A stretch of DNA of 64,000 nucleotides, from NCBI GenBank assembly GCA_947454135.1, contig CANGJI010000004.1, positions 26,858 through 90,857 of the forward strand, read 5' to 3'. Below the pieces are notes generated by a model that did no database searches, was not told the origin of the DNA, and worked only from the letters and a program-made list of their open reading frames with translations. Shown piece by piece: positions 1 through 8,674 of this stretch. This DNA comes from Sphingomonadaceae bacterium (GTDB taxonomy: Bacteria > Pseudomonadota > Alphaproteobacteria > Sphingomonadales > Sphingomonadaceae). Position numbers and translations under genes: made by a program. Each line of letters begins with the position of its first letter. The first letter of the stretch is position 1.

Positions 1-2124
1 TTCATTGCCGCGATCACCCATTACGAATCGAGCGCGCTGGCATGGGAACGTGCTGCGTTCATCCGCGCGCGCCCGGCGTCGGGCGACATCGTGGCGGGGC
101 AAGCCTTCCTCGATGCCATCCGGCCCTTCGTCTGGCGGCGGAGCCTCGATTTCGGGGCGATTGCCGAGATCGGCCGCCTCACCACCCGCATCCGCGATCA
201 TTACGCAGGTGGTCAGGCGATCGGCCCGGGCTACGATCTCAAACGCGGACGCGGCGGCATTCGCGAGGTCGAGTTCTTCGCGCAGACCCACCAGCTGATC
301 CACGGCGGGCGCAATCCGGCGCTTCGCCTGCGCGGCACCCGCGCGGCGCTCGATGCCCTGGCGGAGGCCGGCATCGTCGCCGGAGAGGACGCCGCACTGC
401 TCGGCGATAGCTACGACCGCCTGCGTACGCTGGAGCACCGGCTGCAGATGATCGCTGATCAGCAGACGCACAGCCTGCCGACCGACCCCGCCCAGCTCGA
501 AGCCGTAGCGCGGCTGGACGGCATCCCCTCCGGCACAGCGCTGGTGGAAGAGCTCGCGCAGATTTCAGAAGCTGTCGGCCGCCGGTTCGACAACCTGATC
601 GCGACTTACGCGCCGACCGGTGCCGTCCCCGTAACCACACGCCCGCTCGAACAGGAGCTGAAGGCGCTCGGTTTCGCCGATCCGGGCGCCCTCGCGACGC
701 GCATCGAGAGCTGGGAAAACGGCCAGTTCCGCGCCCTGCGCAGCGCAGAGGCCCGCGCCGCCTTTGCGCGTCTGCGGGATACCTTGCTCGGCGCGCTTGC
801 CGCCGCGCCCGATCCGGAGCGCGCGCTGCTGCGCTGGGAAGGCTTGCTGGCCGGACTGCCCAGCGCGATCAATATCTTCCAGCTCCTCGAAGCGCGTCCC
901 GCCCTGCTCGGCGTCGTGATGCGCGTGCTTGCCCATGCGCCCACGCTGGCGGACGAACTCGCCCGACGCTCGGACCTCCTCGATACGCTCATCGACCGCA
1001 GCGCCTTCGATCTGCCCGGCAGCGTCGAAAGGCTCGCCGCCGAATTCCGCCGCTGCGAGGCAGGCGACGATTACCAGTGCCTGCTCGATTCCGTGCGCCG
1101 CAAGGTCGGTGAATGGCGCTTTGCGCTTGGCGTGCAGCTCATCGAAAGCCGGTTGGGCGAGACATGGCGCGATCCGCTCGAAGTCGCTGCCGCGCTTTCA
1201 CGCATCGCCGAAGCCGCCATCCTCGTACTCGCCGAAGCGGCGCAAGGCGAGTTCGTCCGCGCCCATGGCCGGATCGCGGACAGCGAACTCGTCATCCTCG
1301 GGCTTGGCCGGCTGGGCGGCGGCGCGCTGACCCATGCCTCGGACCTCGACATCGTGTTCCTGTTCAGCGGTGACCACACGGGCGAATCGGATGGGGCCCG
1401 GCCGCTTGGCAGCACGCTCTATTATAACCGTCTTGCCCAGCGGGTGATCGCAGCGCTTTCCGCCCCCACCGCCGCCGGTGCGCTCTATGAAGTCGACGTC
1501 CGCCTTCGCCCCAGCGGTGCGCAAGGGCCGATTGCCGTCAGCCTCGAAAGCTTCGCCCGCTACCAGCGCGAGGTTGCGTGGACCTGGGAACACATGGCGC
1601 TGTGCCGCGCGCGGCCACTGTTCGGCGCGCCGGATGATTGCGCCGCACTCGCGGGGATCATCGACACCGTGCTGCACCGCCCGCGCGATGCTGAAAAGCT
1701 GCGCGCAGACGTGCTATCGATGCGCACCGAAATGGCGCAGCACAAACAGCCGTCCGGCCCGCTTGACGTGAAACTGGCGCGCGGTGGGCTCGTCGATCTG
1801 GAGTTCCTCGTCCACTACCTGCAACTGCGCGAACGCACCGCGCTCGATCCCGATCTCGGGCGCGCGGCTGACGGGCTGATCGCCGCCGGTCTGCTCACGC
1901 CGCCCTTGCGCGCCGCACACGATCTGCTGGCGCGGCTGCTCATCGCCGTTCGCCTCGTTGCCCCTGACGGACGCTATCCGCCCGAAGCCAGCCGCGCTAT
2001 CGTTGCACGCGCATGCGGTCTCGCCGATTGGCAGGGGCTGCTCACTGCCGTGCTGGCAGCCCGCCGCGACATCGCGGCCTGCTGGCACGCCGTATTTGGC
2101 GAAGAACTGGAGATCTGTGAATGA
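1..2124 (+). CDS. glnE: Bifunctional glutamine synthetase adenylyltransferase/deadenylylase, 3' part (5' truncated by window edge)
   Basis: The reading frame is open from the first base, so the gene starts upstream of the window; about 707 C-terminal residues are present of a family that is usually 900-1000 long. GlnE adenylylates and deadenylylates glutamine synthetase according to PII signalling and so tunes nitrogen assimilation in the cytoplasm. Visible marks are the GGIREVEF motif of the N-terminal half near bases 250-280, the nucleotidyltransferase signature GRLGGGALTHASDLDI near 1300-1350 with its paired Asp residues, and the second ARGGLVDLEF motif near 1780. The stop overlaps the start of bcp by four bases (ATGA), suggesting cotranscription and translational coupling. 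Family identity is clear. Confidence 0.95.
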   Translation, partial: FIAAITHYESSALAWERAAFIRARPASGDIVAGQAFLDAIRPFVWRRSLDFGAIAEIGRLTTRIRDHYAGGQAIGPGYDLKRGRGGIREVEFFAQTHQLIHGGRNPALRLRGTRAALDALAEAGIVAGEDAALLGDSYDRLRTLEHRLQMIADQQTHSLPTDPAQLEAVARLDGIPSGTALVEELAQISEAVGRRFDNLIATYAPTGAVPVTTRPLEQELKALGFADPGALATRIESWENGQFRALRSAEARAAFARLRDTLLGALAAAPDPERALLRWEGLLAGLPSAINIFQLLEARPALLGVVMRVLAHAPTLADELARRSDLLDTLIDRSAFDLPGSVERLAAEFRRCEAGDDYQCLLDSVRRKVGEWRFALGVQLIESRLGETWRDPLEVAAALSRIAEAAILVLAEAAQGEFVRAHGRIADSELVILGLGRLGGGALTHASDLDIVFLFSGDHTGESDGARPLGSTLYYNRLAQRVIAALSAPTAAGALYEVDVRLRPSGAQGPIAVSLESFARYQREVAWTWEHMALCRARPLFGAPDDCAALAGIIDTVLHRPRDAEKLRADVLSMRTEMAQHKQPSGPLDVKLARGGLVDLEFLVHYLQLRERTALDPDLGRAADGLIAAGLLTPPLRAAHDLLARLLIAVRLVAPDGRYPPEASRAIVARACGLADWQGLLTAVLAARRDIAACWHAVFGEELEICE

Positions 2125-2594
2125 GCGAGACCATCGGCGCGGGCAGCCCGCTGCCTGACATTGCCATGACCACGCCCGAAGGCGGCAGCGTGAAGCCTTC
2201 CGACTTTATCGGCCGCAAGCTGGTGCTGTTCTTCTATCCCAAGGACGATACGCCGGGTTGCACCACGGAAAACAAAGACTTTTCAGCGCTTGTGGCAGAG
2301 TTCGAAGCCGCCGGCACCGCGCTCCTTGGTGTCAGCAAGGATCCGCCGAAGAAGCACCTCAAGTTCATCGAGAAGCACGGCCTCGCCGCACCGCTCGCCA
2401 CCGATGCGGAGGAAGGCGGCCTTTCGGACGCGCTCGGCATCTGGACGGAAAAGTCGATGTATGGCCGAACCTACATGGGCATGGAGCGTACCACCTATCT
2501 CGTCGGCGCAGACGGCAAGATCGCGCAGGTCTGGTCCAAGGTAAAGGTCAAGGGCCACGCCGAGGAAGTTCTCGCGGCGGCCAAGGCGCTCTGA
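2121..2594 (+). CDS. bcp: Thioredoxin-dependent thiol peroxidase (BCP/PrxQ peroxiredoxin)
   Basis: This 157-residue protein reduces hydrogen peroxide and organic hydroperoxides at a peroxidatic cysteine, with thioredoxin as reductant. The active-site segment FYPKDDTPGCTTE places that cysteine at residue 47. No cysteine follows five residues later, so it is of the type lacking the usual BCP resolving Cys52; no other cysteine is visible, suggesting a 1-Cys mechanism or an external thiol partner. Length and the AhpC/TSA fold pattern fit the BCP group. It overlaps the glnE stop by four bases and is followed seven bases later by the DUF455 gene, so the three look like one transcription unit. Confidence 0.95.
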   Translation: MSETIGAGSPLPDIAMTTPEGGSVKPSDFIGRKLVLFFYPKDDTPGCTTENKDFSALVAEFEAAGTALLGVSKDPPKKHLKFIEKHGLAAPLATDAEEGGLSDALGIWTEKSMYGRTYMGMERTTYLVGADGKIAQVWSKVKVKGHAEEVLAAAKAL

Positions 2595-2601
2595 CCAGCA
2601 G

Positions 2602-3396
2602 ATGACCCACACTTCTGTTGCCGCAGCGATCCGGGGAGCGATGCTCACCGCGGATCCTGCGGCCAAGGCCATGGCTGCGCGGGCCGTCCGGCGCGATTGG
2701 GCGGCAGGGCGCCTGACCTTCGCGTTCAACGAAGCCATGCCGGACGAGCCTGCCCGTCCGTTGCGGCCCGAATTGCTTCCGCCCAATGCCATGCCCAAGC
2801 GCGGGCGCGGCGGATCGGAGCGCGGACGGCTCGCCCTGCTGCATGCGCTGGCCCACATAGAATTCGTCGCGATCGATCTCGCGCTCGATGCCGCAGGGCG
2901 GTTTGGCGAAGCCCGCGGGCCTGAATTCGTTACCGACTGGCTCGATGTGGCGGCGGACGAGGCGATGCATTTCTCCTTGCTCGCCCGCAGGTTGCGCACA
3001 CTTGGTTCGGACTACGGGGCCTTGCCGGCGCACGATGGCCTATGGGACGCTGCGCGCGAGACCGCGCATGATGCAGCCGCCCGCCTCGCCATTGTCCCGA
3101 TGGTGCTCGAGGCGCGCGGGCTCGACGTGACCCCTGTCACCATCGAGCGCTTCGTCGCCGCAGGCGATCTCCGATCGGCGCGCATCCTCGAGCGGATCCT
3201 GAACGATGAGATCCGCCATGTGCGCTACGGCACAACCCACTTCCTCAAAATCTGCGAAGAGCGCGGTGAAACGCCTGCCGCCATCTGGAAAACCCTTGTC
3301 GCACGGCATTTCCGCGGGGCTGTTAAGCCACCGTTCAACGACTCGGCGCGTCGCGCTGCCGGTTTGTCGTACGAATTGATGGCAGGGGTTGTCTGA
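2602..3396 (+). CDS. DUF455 family ferritin-like domain protein
   Basis: The 264-residue product matches the DUF455 family, a predicted four-helix ferritin-like group often annotated as rRNA-modification-related or MiaE-like. Visible metal-ligand candidates are in the helices containing ALAHIEFVAID, DEAMHFSLLARR and ILNDEIRHVRYG, i.e. repeated Glu and ExxH patterns expected for a di-iron site. The biochemical reaction is not established. It starts seven bases after bcp with no separate promoter visible, so it is probably coexpressed with the peroxiredoxin; a role in iron or oxidative chemistry is an inference from that pairing. No signal peptide is seen, so it should be cytoplasmic. Confidence 0.85.
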   Translation: MTHTSVAAAIRGAMLTADPAAKAMAARAVRRDWAAGRLTFAFNEAMPDEPARPLRPELLPPNAMPKRGRGGSERGRLALLHALAHIEFVAIDLALDAAGRFGEARGPEFVTDWLDVAADEAMHFSLLARRLRTLGSDYGALPAHDGLWDAARETAHDAAARLAIVPMVLEARGLDVTPVTIERFVAAGDLRSARILERILNDEIRHVRYGTTHFLKICEERGETPAAIWKTLVARHFRGAVKPPFNDSARRAAGLSYELMAGVV

Positions 3397-3584
3397 TCAG
3401 GACACTTCCCCCTAACCGGGTCTCGTCGAGGCAGCGGGAGGGGTTTCCGCTCAGTCTCATGGAACTTTTCAGGCAGACCGGGCTGACCCGGCGGGCCGTT
3501 GGGAAGCTCCAGGTTGGTCGGGTCCGGTTTCAGTAACGCAGGTGATACTGCAGGGCCGGGGCGATTAAGGGTTAGCGGGTCGTA

Positions 3585-4304
3585 ATGTTTAACAACAAGA
3601 TTACGAAGCTGGTGCTGGGCTCGATCGGAGCCATCGCGTGTTTCTTCTCGGCTCCCGCCTTGGCGAACAGCGCCGCATCGGCAGACATTGCCGCCCCGCT
3701 CCGCGCCGCCGAAGCTGCCCGCAACGGCACCACTGCCACCCCCGCCGATGATGAATTCCACAAGCTCTTCGCCAGCTGGCAGTCGCTCGACACCGGCATG
3801 CCGATCGGCTCTGCCGCTTCCGCCCAGCGCAGCGGTGGGGTCTCGATCCCCTCGCTGGTTCCTGTTTCGTCGAACCGCGGCATGAGCAGCGGCTTCGGCA
3901 TGCGCGTCCACCCCGTACTTGGCGGCCTGCGCGCGCACAAGGGCATCGATCTTCCCGCCACCACCGGCACCCCCATTCATGCTTCGGCTGACGGTGTCGT
4001 CGGCAAGGCGGATTGGTTCGGCGGCTACGGCCTGTTCGTCGAGCTGGAGCACGGCGGCGGCATGGAAACCCGCTACGGTCACATGTCGCGCATCGCGGTC
4101 GCCGAAGGCCAGCGTGTCCGCAAGGGCGACGTGATCGGCTACGTCGGCTCGACCGGTCGCTCGACGGGCTCGCACCTGCACTACGAAGTGCGCATCGGCG
4201 GCGAAGCCGTGAACCCCATTCCCTACATGCAGACGGTCGCCCCGGGCGTCTCGACCGAGACCGTTCTGGCGCAGAGCGACACGCCTGCTCCGCTGGCGCG
4301 CTGA
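3585..4304 (+). CDS. Secreted M23 (LytM-type) peptidoglycan metallopeptidase
   Basis: The 239-residue protein begins with a signal peptide (basic start, hydrophobic stretch, cleavage near the ALA-N at residues 26-28) and ends in a LytM domain (about residues 100-220). The zinc ligands are visible: H118 and D122 in HKGID, and H199 in the SHLHY motif with H197 as the accompanying catalytic-type histidine. A complete ligand set implies an active endopeptidase cutting peptide cross-links in the periplasm, unlike degenerate EnvC/NlpD activators. No coiled coil is evident. It lies alone, with 188 bases upstream and a strong terminator directly downstream, so it is probably monocistronic. Substrate peptide bond is not determined by the sequence. 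Confidence 0.92.
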   Translation: MFNNKITKLVLGSIGAIACFFSAPALANSAASADIAAPLRAAEAARNGTTATPADDEFHKLFASWQSLDTGMPIGSAASAQRSGGVSIPSLVPVSSNRGMSSGFGMRVHPVLGGLRAHKGIDLPATTGTPIHASADGVVGKADWFGGYGLFVELEHGGGMETRYGHMSRIAVAEGQRVRKGDVIGYVGSTGRSTGSHLHYEVRIGGEAVNPIPYMQTVAPGVSTETVLAQSDTPAPLAR

Positions 4305-4339
4305 TCGCCGCGAAACAACCGCATCTTGGAGAGGATGGG

Positions 4340-4371
4340 AAGAAGGCGGCGGAAACGCCGCCTTCTTCTTT
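4340..4371 (+). terminator. Rho-independent terminator after the M23 peptidase gene
   Basis: A perfect 12-bp stem (AAGAAGGCGGCG with CGCCGCCTTCTT) closes a GAAA tetraloop at 4352-4355 and is followed by CTTTT. It lies 35 bases after the peptidase stop and separates it from the acyl-CoA synthetase unit. Confidence 0.85.
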
Positions 4372-4504
4372 TCGTGCGTCCGCGTCACCGGATCGGCCCG
4401 GCAGAATCACCTTCGCCTGACGAATCCCGTTGCGCCGCTTAATCGAGCGGTTAAACTCTCGCGAAAGACGGCCTGATCGCGCCGCTGATCCTGAGAGGAT
4501 GCGC

Positions 4505-6043
4505 ATGAATTACCACCCAAGTGTCCACGCGAAGACCAACCCCGAAAAGCCTGCGGTCATCATGTCCGGCAGCGGCGAGGTCGTGACCTACGGGGAGCTC
4601 GAAGCGCAGAGCAACCGCTTCGCGCAGTTGCTCCGTTCGCGCGGGATCGGGATCGGTGACACGATTGCGCTCTGCTTCGAGAACCATCCCGTCTTCTTCT
4701 CGCTGTGCTGGGGCGCGCAGCGCGCCGGGATCGTCTACGTCGCGATCTCCTCGCGCCTCGCCCCGCCGGAAGTGGCCTACATCGCCCGCGACAGCGGGGC
4801 CAAGTTGCTCGTCGGTAGCGGCGCCCTCACGCCGCTACTCGATGCCGTCGCCGAAGCCGCACCGGAAGTGCCGCAGCTTCGTCTCGGCGGTACCGGCGAG
4901 CACGATCTGGCTGCGGCACTCGCCGCCATGCCGATCGACCCGATTGCCGATGAGCGCGCAGGCTGCGACATGCTCTATTCGTCAGGCACCACCGGCAAAC
5001 CCAAGGGCGTACGCGTGCCGCTGCCGGAAGACCCTTCGATCGGCGGCGCCAATTCGCTGATCATGCTGGCTGGCGGCCCCTTCGGCATTCGCCCCGATGC
5101 GGTCTACCTCTCGCCCGCGCCGCTCTACCATGCCGCGCCGCTGCGCTGGTCGATGACAGTGCATCGCTTCGGCGGCACCGTGGTCTGCATGGAGAAGTTC
5201 GACGCCGAGAAGGCGCTCGAGGCCATTGAGCGCTACAAGGTGACCGACAGCCAGTGGGTGCCGACTCATTTCGTGCGCATGCTCAAGCTGCTCGAGGAAG
5301 TCCGCGCGCGCTACGATCTCTCGTCACTGCGCGGCGCGATCCATGCGGCAGCGCCCTGCCCCGTGCCGGTCAAGCGGGCGATGATCGAATGGTGGGGCCC
5401 GGTCCTCAACGAATATTACGCCGGCACCGAAGGCAATGGCTTCACCTTCATCTCCAGCCCGGAATGGCTGCAGCGCCCCGGCTCGGTCGGCCGAGCACTG
5501 CTCGGGACGATCCGCATCTGCGACGAAAACGGCGATGAAGTGCCGCGTGGCACGGAAGGCCAGGTCTTCTTCGAAGGCGGCAATCCCTTCGCCTACCATA
5601 ACGACCCCGACAAGACGCGCGACGCCACCAACAAGCACGGCTGGACCAGCCTTGGCGACGTGGGCTGGGAGGACGAGGACGGCTATCTGTTCCTCACCGA
5701 CCGCAAGAGCTTCATGATCATCTCGGGCGGCGTGAACATCTACCCGCAGGAAATCGAGAACCTCCTCATCACCCATCCCAAGGTGGCCGACGTCGCCGTC
5801 ATCGGCGCGCCCGATCCGGACATGGGCGAACGCGTGGTAGCGGTCGTCCAGCCGCACGACATCGGCGAGGCAGGCCCTGCGCTGGCAGACGAACTGGCCG
5901 CCTGGCTCGCCCCGCAGCTCAGCCGCGTCAAGCTCCCCCGCCAGATTGACTTCCGCGCCGAATTGCCACGCGAACCCACCGGCAAGCTGTTCAAGCGCCT
6001 GCTGCGCGACGAGTACAAGGCCGCCGCCGCCGCATCTGCCTAA
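4505..6043 (+). CDS. AMP-dependent fatty-acyl-CoA synthetase (acyl-activating enzyme)
   Basis: A 512-residue member of the ANL superfamily that activates a carboxylic acid to an acyl-adenylate and then a CoA thioester. The phosphate-binding motif YSSGTTGKPKG, the mid-domain YYAGTEG motif, the hinge region after TDRKSFMIISGGVNIYP and the C-terminal lysine motif EPTGKLFKR are all present, so it should be active. The start is taken at ATG 4505, six bases after GAGAGG; ATG 4499 and a TTG at 4430 are in frame but poorer. The P450 gene begins 24 bases downstream. The pairing suggests breakdown of a hydrophobic side chain such as a terpenoid, alkanoate or steroid, but the substrate cannot be read from sequence. 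Confidence 0.92.
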   Translation: MNYHPSVHAKTNPEKPAVIMSGSGEVVTYGELEAQSNRFAQLLRSRGIGIGDTIALCFENHPVFFSLCWGAQRAGIVYVAISSRLAPPEVAYIARDSGAKLLVGSGALTPLLDAVAEAAPEVPQLRLGGTGEHDLAAALAAMPIDPIADERAGCDMLYSSGTTGKPKGVRVPLPEDPSIGGANSLIMLAGGPFGIRPDAVYLSPAPLYHAAPLRWSMTVHRFGGTVVCMEKFDAEKALEAIERYKVTDSQWVPTHFVRMLKLLEEVRARYDLSSLRGAIHAAAPCPVPVKRAMIEWWGPVLNEYYAGTEGNGFTFISSPEWLQRPGSVGRALLGTIRICDENGDEVPRGTEGQVFFEGGNPFAYHNDPDKTRDATNKHGWTSLGDVGWEDEDGYLFLTDRKSFMIISGGVNIYPQEIENLLITHPKVADVAVIGAPDPDMGERVVAVVQPHDIGEAGPALADELAAWLAPQLSRVKLPRQIDFRAELPREPTGKLFKRLLRDEYKAAAAASA

Positions 6044-6067
6044 TCACCGCTATCAAGGACGACCACC

Positions 6068-7369
6068 ATGGCCACCACTGCTGACCGCATCGTTCCCGAG
6101 GAGATCGGCCGCGCCGTGATCGATCCCGCCGCATATGCCGCGTGGGATCCACTGCTCGATCAGTTCGACACGCTGCGCCAAGAAGGCCTGCAGGTAGGCC
6201 GGGTGGTCTCCTCTGCCGATCTGCACGAACCGTTCTGGCTGGTCAGCGGGTTCGATGAGGTCATGGCGGCGAGCAAGGACAACGTCACTTTCCTCAACCA
6301 CCCGAAGCCGACGGTCTTCACGCTGCGCAGCACCGATATGCTTGCCCGCGCGATCACCGGGGGCAGCCCGCACCTCGTGCAGTCACTGGTTCAGCTCGAT
6401 GCGCCGCTCCATCCCAAGCTGCGCCGCCTGACGCAAGACTGGTTCATGCCGAAGAACCTGCGCACGATCGAGCAGCGCGTACGCGCGATCGCCGAGGCGA
6501 CCGTCGACCGCCTGCTGGAAGCTGGCGGCGAAGGCGATTTCACCAAACTCGTCTCCTCGCCCTATCCGCTCCACGTGGTGATGCAGATCCTCGGAGTACC
6601 GGAGGCAGACGAGCAGCGCATGCTGGTGCTCACCCAGCAGATGTTCGGCGGGCAGGATGAGGAGCTCAACCAGTCAGGCATCAAGGACTTGCCGCCGGAA
6701 ATGATCACCCAGATCGTCGCCGGCGCGGTCAAGGACTTCGAAGCCTATTTCGCCGCGCTTGCCGCAGAGCGCCGCAAGAACCCGACCGACGACGTCGCAA
6801 CGGTAATCGCCAACGGCACGATCGACGGCAAGCCGCTCGATGATGTCGTCACCGCCGGCTACTACATCATCACCGCGAGCGCCGGGCATGACACGACCAG
6901 CGCCTCGACCGCCGGCGCCATGCTCGCGCTCGCCCGCGATCCTGAGCAGTTTGCCCGCGTGAAGGCAGACCGCAGCCTGCTGGCCGGCATCGTCGAGGAA
7001 GCGATCCGCTGGACTACGCCTGTGCAGCACTTCATGCGCACCGCCTCGGCGGATACCGAGCTTGGCGGCCAGAAGATCGCCAAGGACGATTGGCTCATGC
7101 TGAACTACGTTGCGGCCAACCACGACCCGTCGCAGTTCCCCGATCCGCGCCGCTTCGATGCCGCGCGCGAAGGGAACCGCCACCTCGCGTTCGGAGCAGG
7201 CGCGCACCAGTGCCTTGGCCTCCATCTGGCCCGGCTCGAAATGCGGATCCTGTTCGAGGTTCTGCTCGACCGGCTCGACAGCGTGGAACTGGCTGGCGAG
7301 CCTGCGCGCGCCAAGTCCACCTTCGTCGGCGGGCTCAAGCGCCTCCCACTGCGGTGGAAGGCAAATTGA
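6068..7369 (+). CDS. Bacterial class I cytochrome P450
   Basis: The 433-residue soluble P450 has the heme-ligand loop FGAGAHQCLG with Cys382, the I-helix oxygen-activation motif AGHDTT (272-277) and the K-helix ExxR (E311-R314). There is no membrane anchor or fused reductase, so it needs a ferredoxin and ferredoxin reductase, and neither is encoded nearby. It inserts oxygen into an unactivated carbon. Overall layout resembles the terpene and steroid hydroxylating groups (CYP108/CYP125-like), but that subfamily placement is a weak impression. It follows the acyl-CoA synthetase by 24 bases and probably shares its transcript; together they could oxidise a methyl terminus and activate the resulting acid. 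Confidence 0.93.
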   Translation: MATTADRIVPEEIGRAVIDPAAYAAWDPLLDQFDTLRQEGLQVGRVVSSADLHEPFWLVSGFDEVMAASKDNVTFLNHPKPTVFTLRSTDMLARAITGGSPHLVQSLVQLDAPLHPKLRRLTQDWFMPKNLRTIEQRVRAIAEATVDRLLEAGGEGDFTKLVSSPYPLHVVMQILGVPEADEQRMLVLTQQMFGGQDEELNQSGIKDLPPEMITQIVAGAVKDFEAYFAALAAERRKNPTDDVATVIANGTIDGKPLDDVVTAGYYIITASAGHDTTSASTAGAMLALARDPEQFARVKADRSLLAGIVEEAIRWTTPVQHFMRTASADTELGGQKIAKDDWLMLNYVAANHDPSQFPDPRRFDAAREGNRHLAFGAGAHQCLGLHLARLEMRILFEVLLDRLDSVELAGEPARAKSTFVGGLKRLPLRWKAN

Positions 7370-7453
7370 ATTCGGAGCATTACCGAGAATCAACGAATCC
7401 CAAAGCTGACGAAAGGATTTCCATGTAGGTGCTTGGTTTGATAACCACCCGAC

Positions 7454-8644
7454 ATGAGCAATTATTCGTACAAATCGCCGAGCTTCCAATCAGTAGAAGT
7501 CCTGCGAGCCTACATGGCATGGTGGGTGGTATTTGACCATGGATTGCACCTTATTGGCGAAGGCGGCACCACCAAAGGCAACGAACCACCATTTCTGGCA
7601 TTCGTACCGCACAAGGTGATTGCTCTGCTGACGCAGGGACCAACCGCTGTCCATGTCTTCATGATCATCAGCGGGTTCGTTATCGCGAACCTGCTTCTCA
7701 GCAAGCGGGAAGGCTATGCAGCCTATCTTACTCGCCGCGCATTCCGATTGTTCCCGATCTATCTGCTTTGCCTTGGCCTTGCGCTCGCATCAATGCACCT
7801 TCACCGGATTGCCTATATCGACAATCCGTTCTCCGAGTTCCGGCTCAACGAGATCAATCTTGCCGCATCCGAGGACCAAAACTTTCTGACCCATCTCGGG
7901 TTACACGTCTCGCTACTCCATGGTTTGGTACCCAACGTACTGGTACCCCATGCTTCGGGCGCGCTTCTTACGCCCGCCTGGAGCCTTTCCCTCGAGTGGC
8001 AGTTCTATCTGTTGGCGCCGTTGCTGGTTGCGGCCCTGATCAGCAGGGGTGTCATCGTGCGCTGGTCGTGCGCGCTGCTGTTGACTGCAGTGGCAGTTCT
8101 GCTGCCCCACCAGACCACCCTGACTTGGGACTTTGGGAGCTTCCTGGGTCAGGTAAGCGGCTATTTCGTGGTGGGAATCCTGTGCCGACAAGCGCTCGAA
8201 CAACACCAGAACCGCAAACCCGTCACAGAACTGCTGGTGCTGATTGCATTGGTTGCGATCTTTCTCGACAAACTGGCCATCACAATCTGGATTGGCTGGT
8301 CGATCATCGTGCTGATCGAGACAGGCTCCCTTGTCGTCCGCAACCGCATTCTGGCCAAGTCGATCAATCTTCTGGCGTTCAGCCGGTTCCCGCGCCAGGC
8401 TGGGATCTGGTCATTCTCGACCTATCTGGTTCATTTCCCGATCTACTCGGTCGTGATCGGCAGCTATGGGCTTATGGTCGGTTCCGCGAACATGCGGCAA
8501 AGTACAATCGCGCTCCTACTGGTCGCCTGTCTGCCAATTATTCTTGCGGCATCTGCCCTGCTCTACCGAATGATCGAAGCACCGGGCATCAAGCTTGGCC
8601 GGTCAGCGGCCGGTTCGCTTCGGGGGCATGGGCAGATCGGCTGA
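7454..8644 (+). CDS. Acyltransferase 3 (OafA/NolX-type) integral membrane O-acyltransferase
   Basis: A 396-residue polytopic protein with about ten hydrophobic segments and the family's N-terminal pattern (SVEVLRAYMAWWVVFDHGLHLIG), in which Arg and the membrane His are the usual functional residues. The family moves acetyl or other acyl groups from the cytoplasm onto sugars of exported glycans or lipids. It stands between the P450 unit and the convergent galU, 12 kb before the exopolysaccharide locus, so its acceptor is unknown; nearness to galU makes a surface glycan plausible. Base composition is somewhat less GC-rich than its neighbours, as often seen for surface-glycan genes. Assignment to the family is firm. 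Confidence 0.88.
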   Translation: MSNYSYKSPSFQSVEVLRAYMAWWVVFDHGLHLIGEGGTTKGNEPPFLAFVPHKVIALLTQGPTAVHVFMIISGFVIANLLLSKREGYAAYLTRRAFRLFPIYLLCLGLALASMHLHRIAYIDNPFSEFRLNEINLAASEDQNFLTHLGLHVSLLHGLVPNVLVPHASGALLTPAWSLSLEWQFYLLAPLLVAALISRGVIVRWSCALLLTAVAVLLPHQTTLTWDFGSFLGQVSGYFVVGILCRQALEQHQNRKPVTELLVLIALVAIFLDKLAITIWIGWSIIVLIETGSLVVRNRILAKSINLLAFSRFPRQAGIWSFSTYLVHFPIYSVVIGSYGLMVGSANMRQSTIALLLVACLPIILAASALLYRMIEAPGIKLGRSAAGSLRGHGQIG

Positions 8645-8674
8645 AACGTAAGCCGGTCCGCCCATACCGAAACA

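Noticed and set aside
3225..4388. Minus-strand frame of about 387 codons across the M23 peptidase
   Set aside because: Shadow of a gene with signal peptide and full zinc site; no motif in the antisense product.
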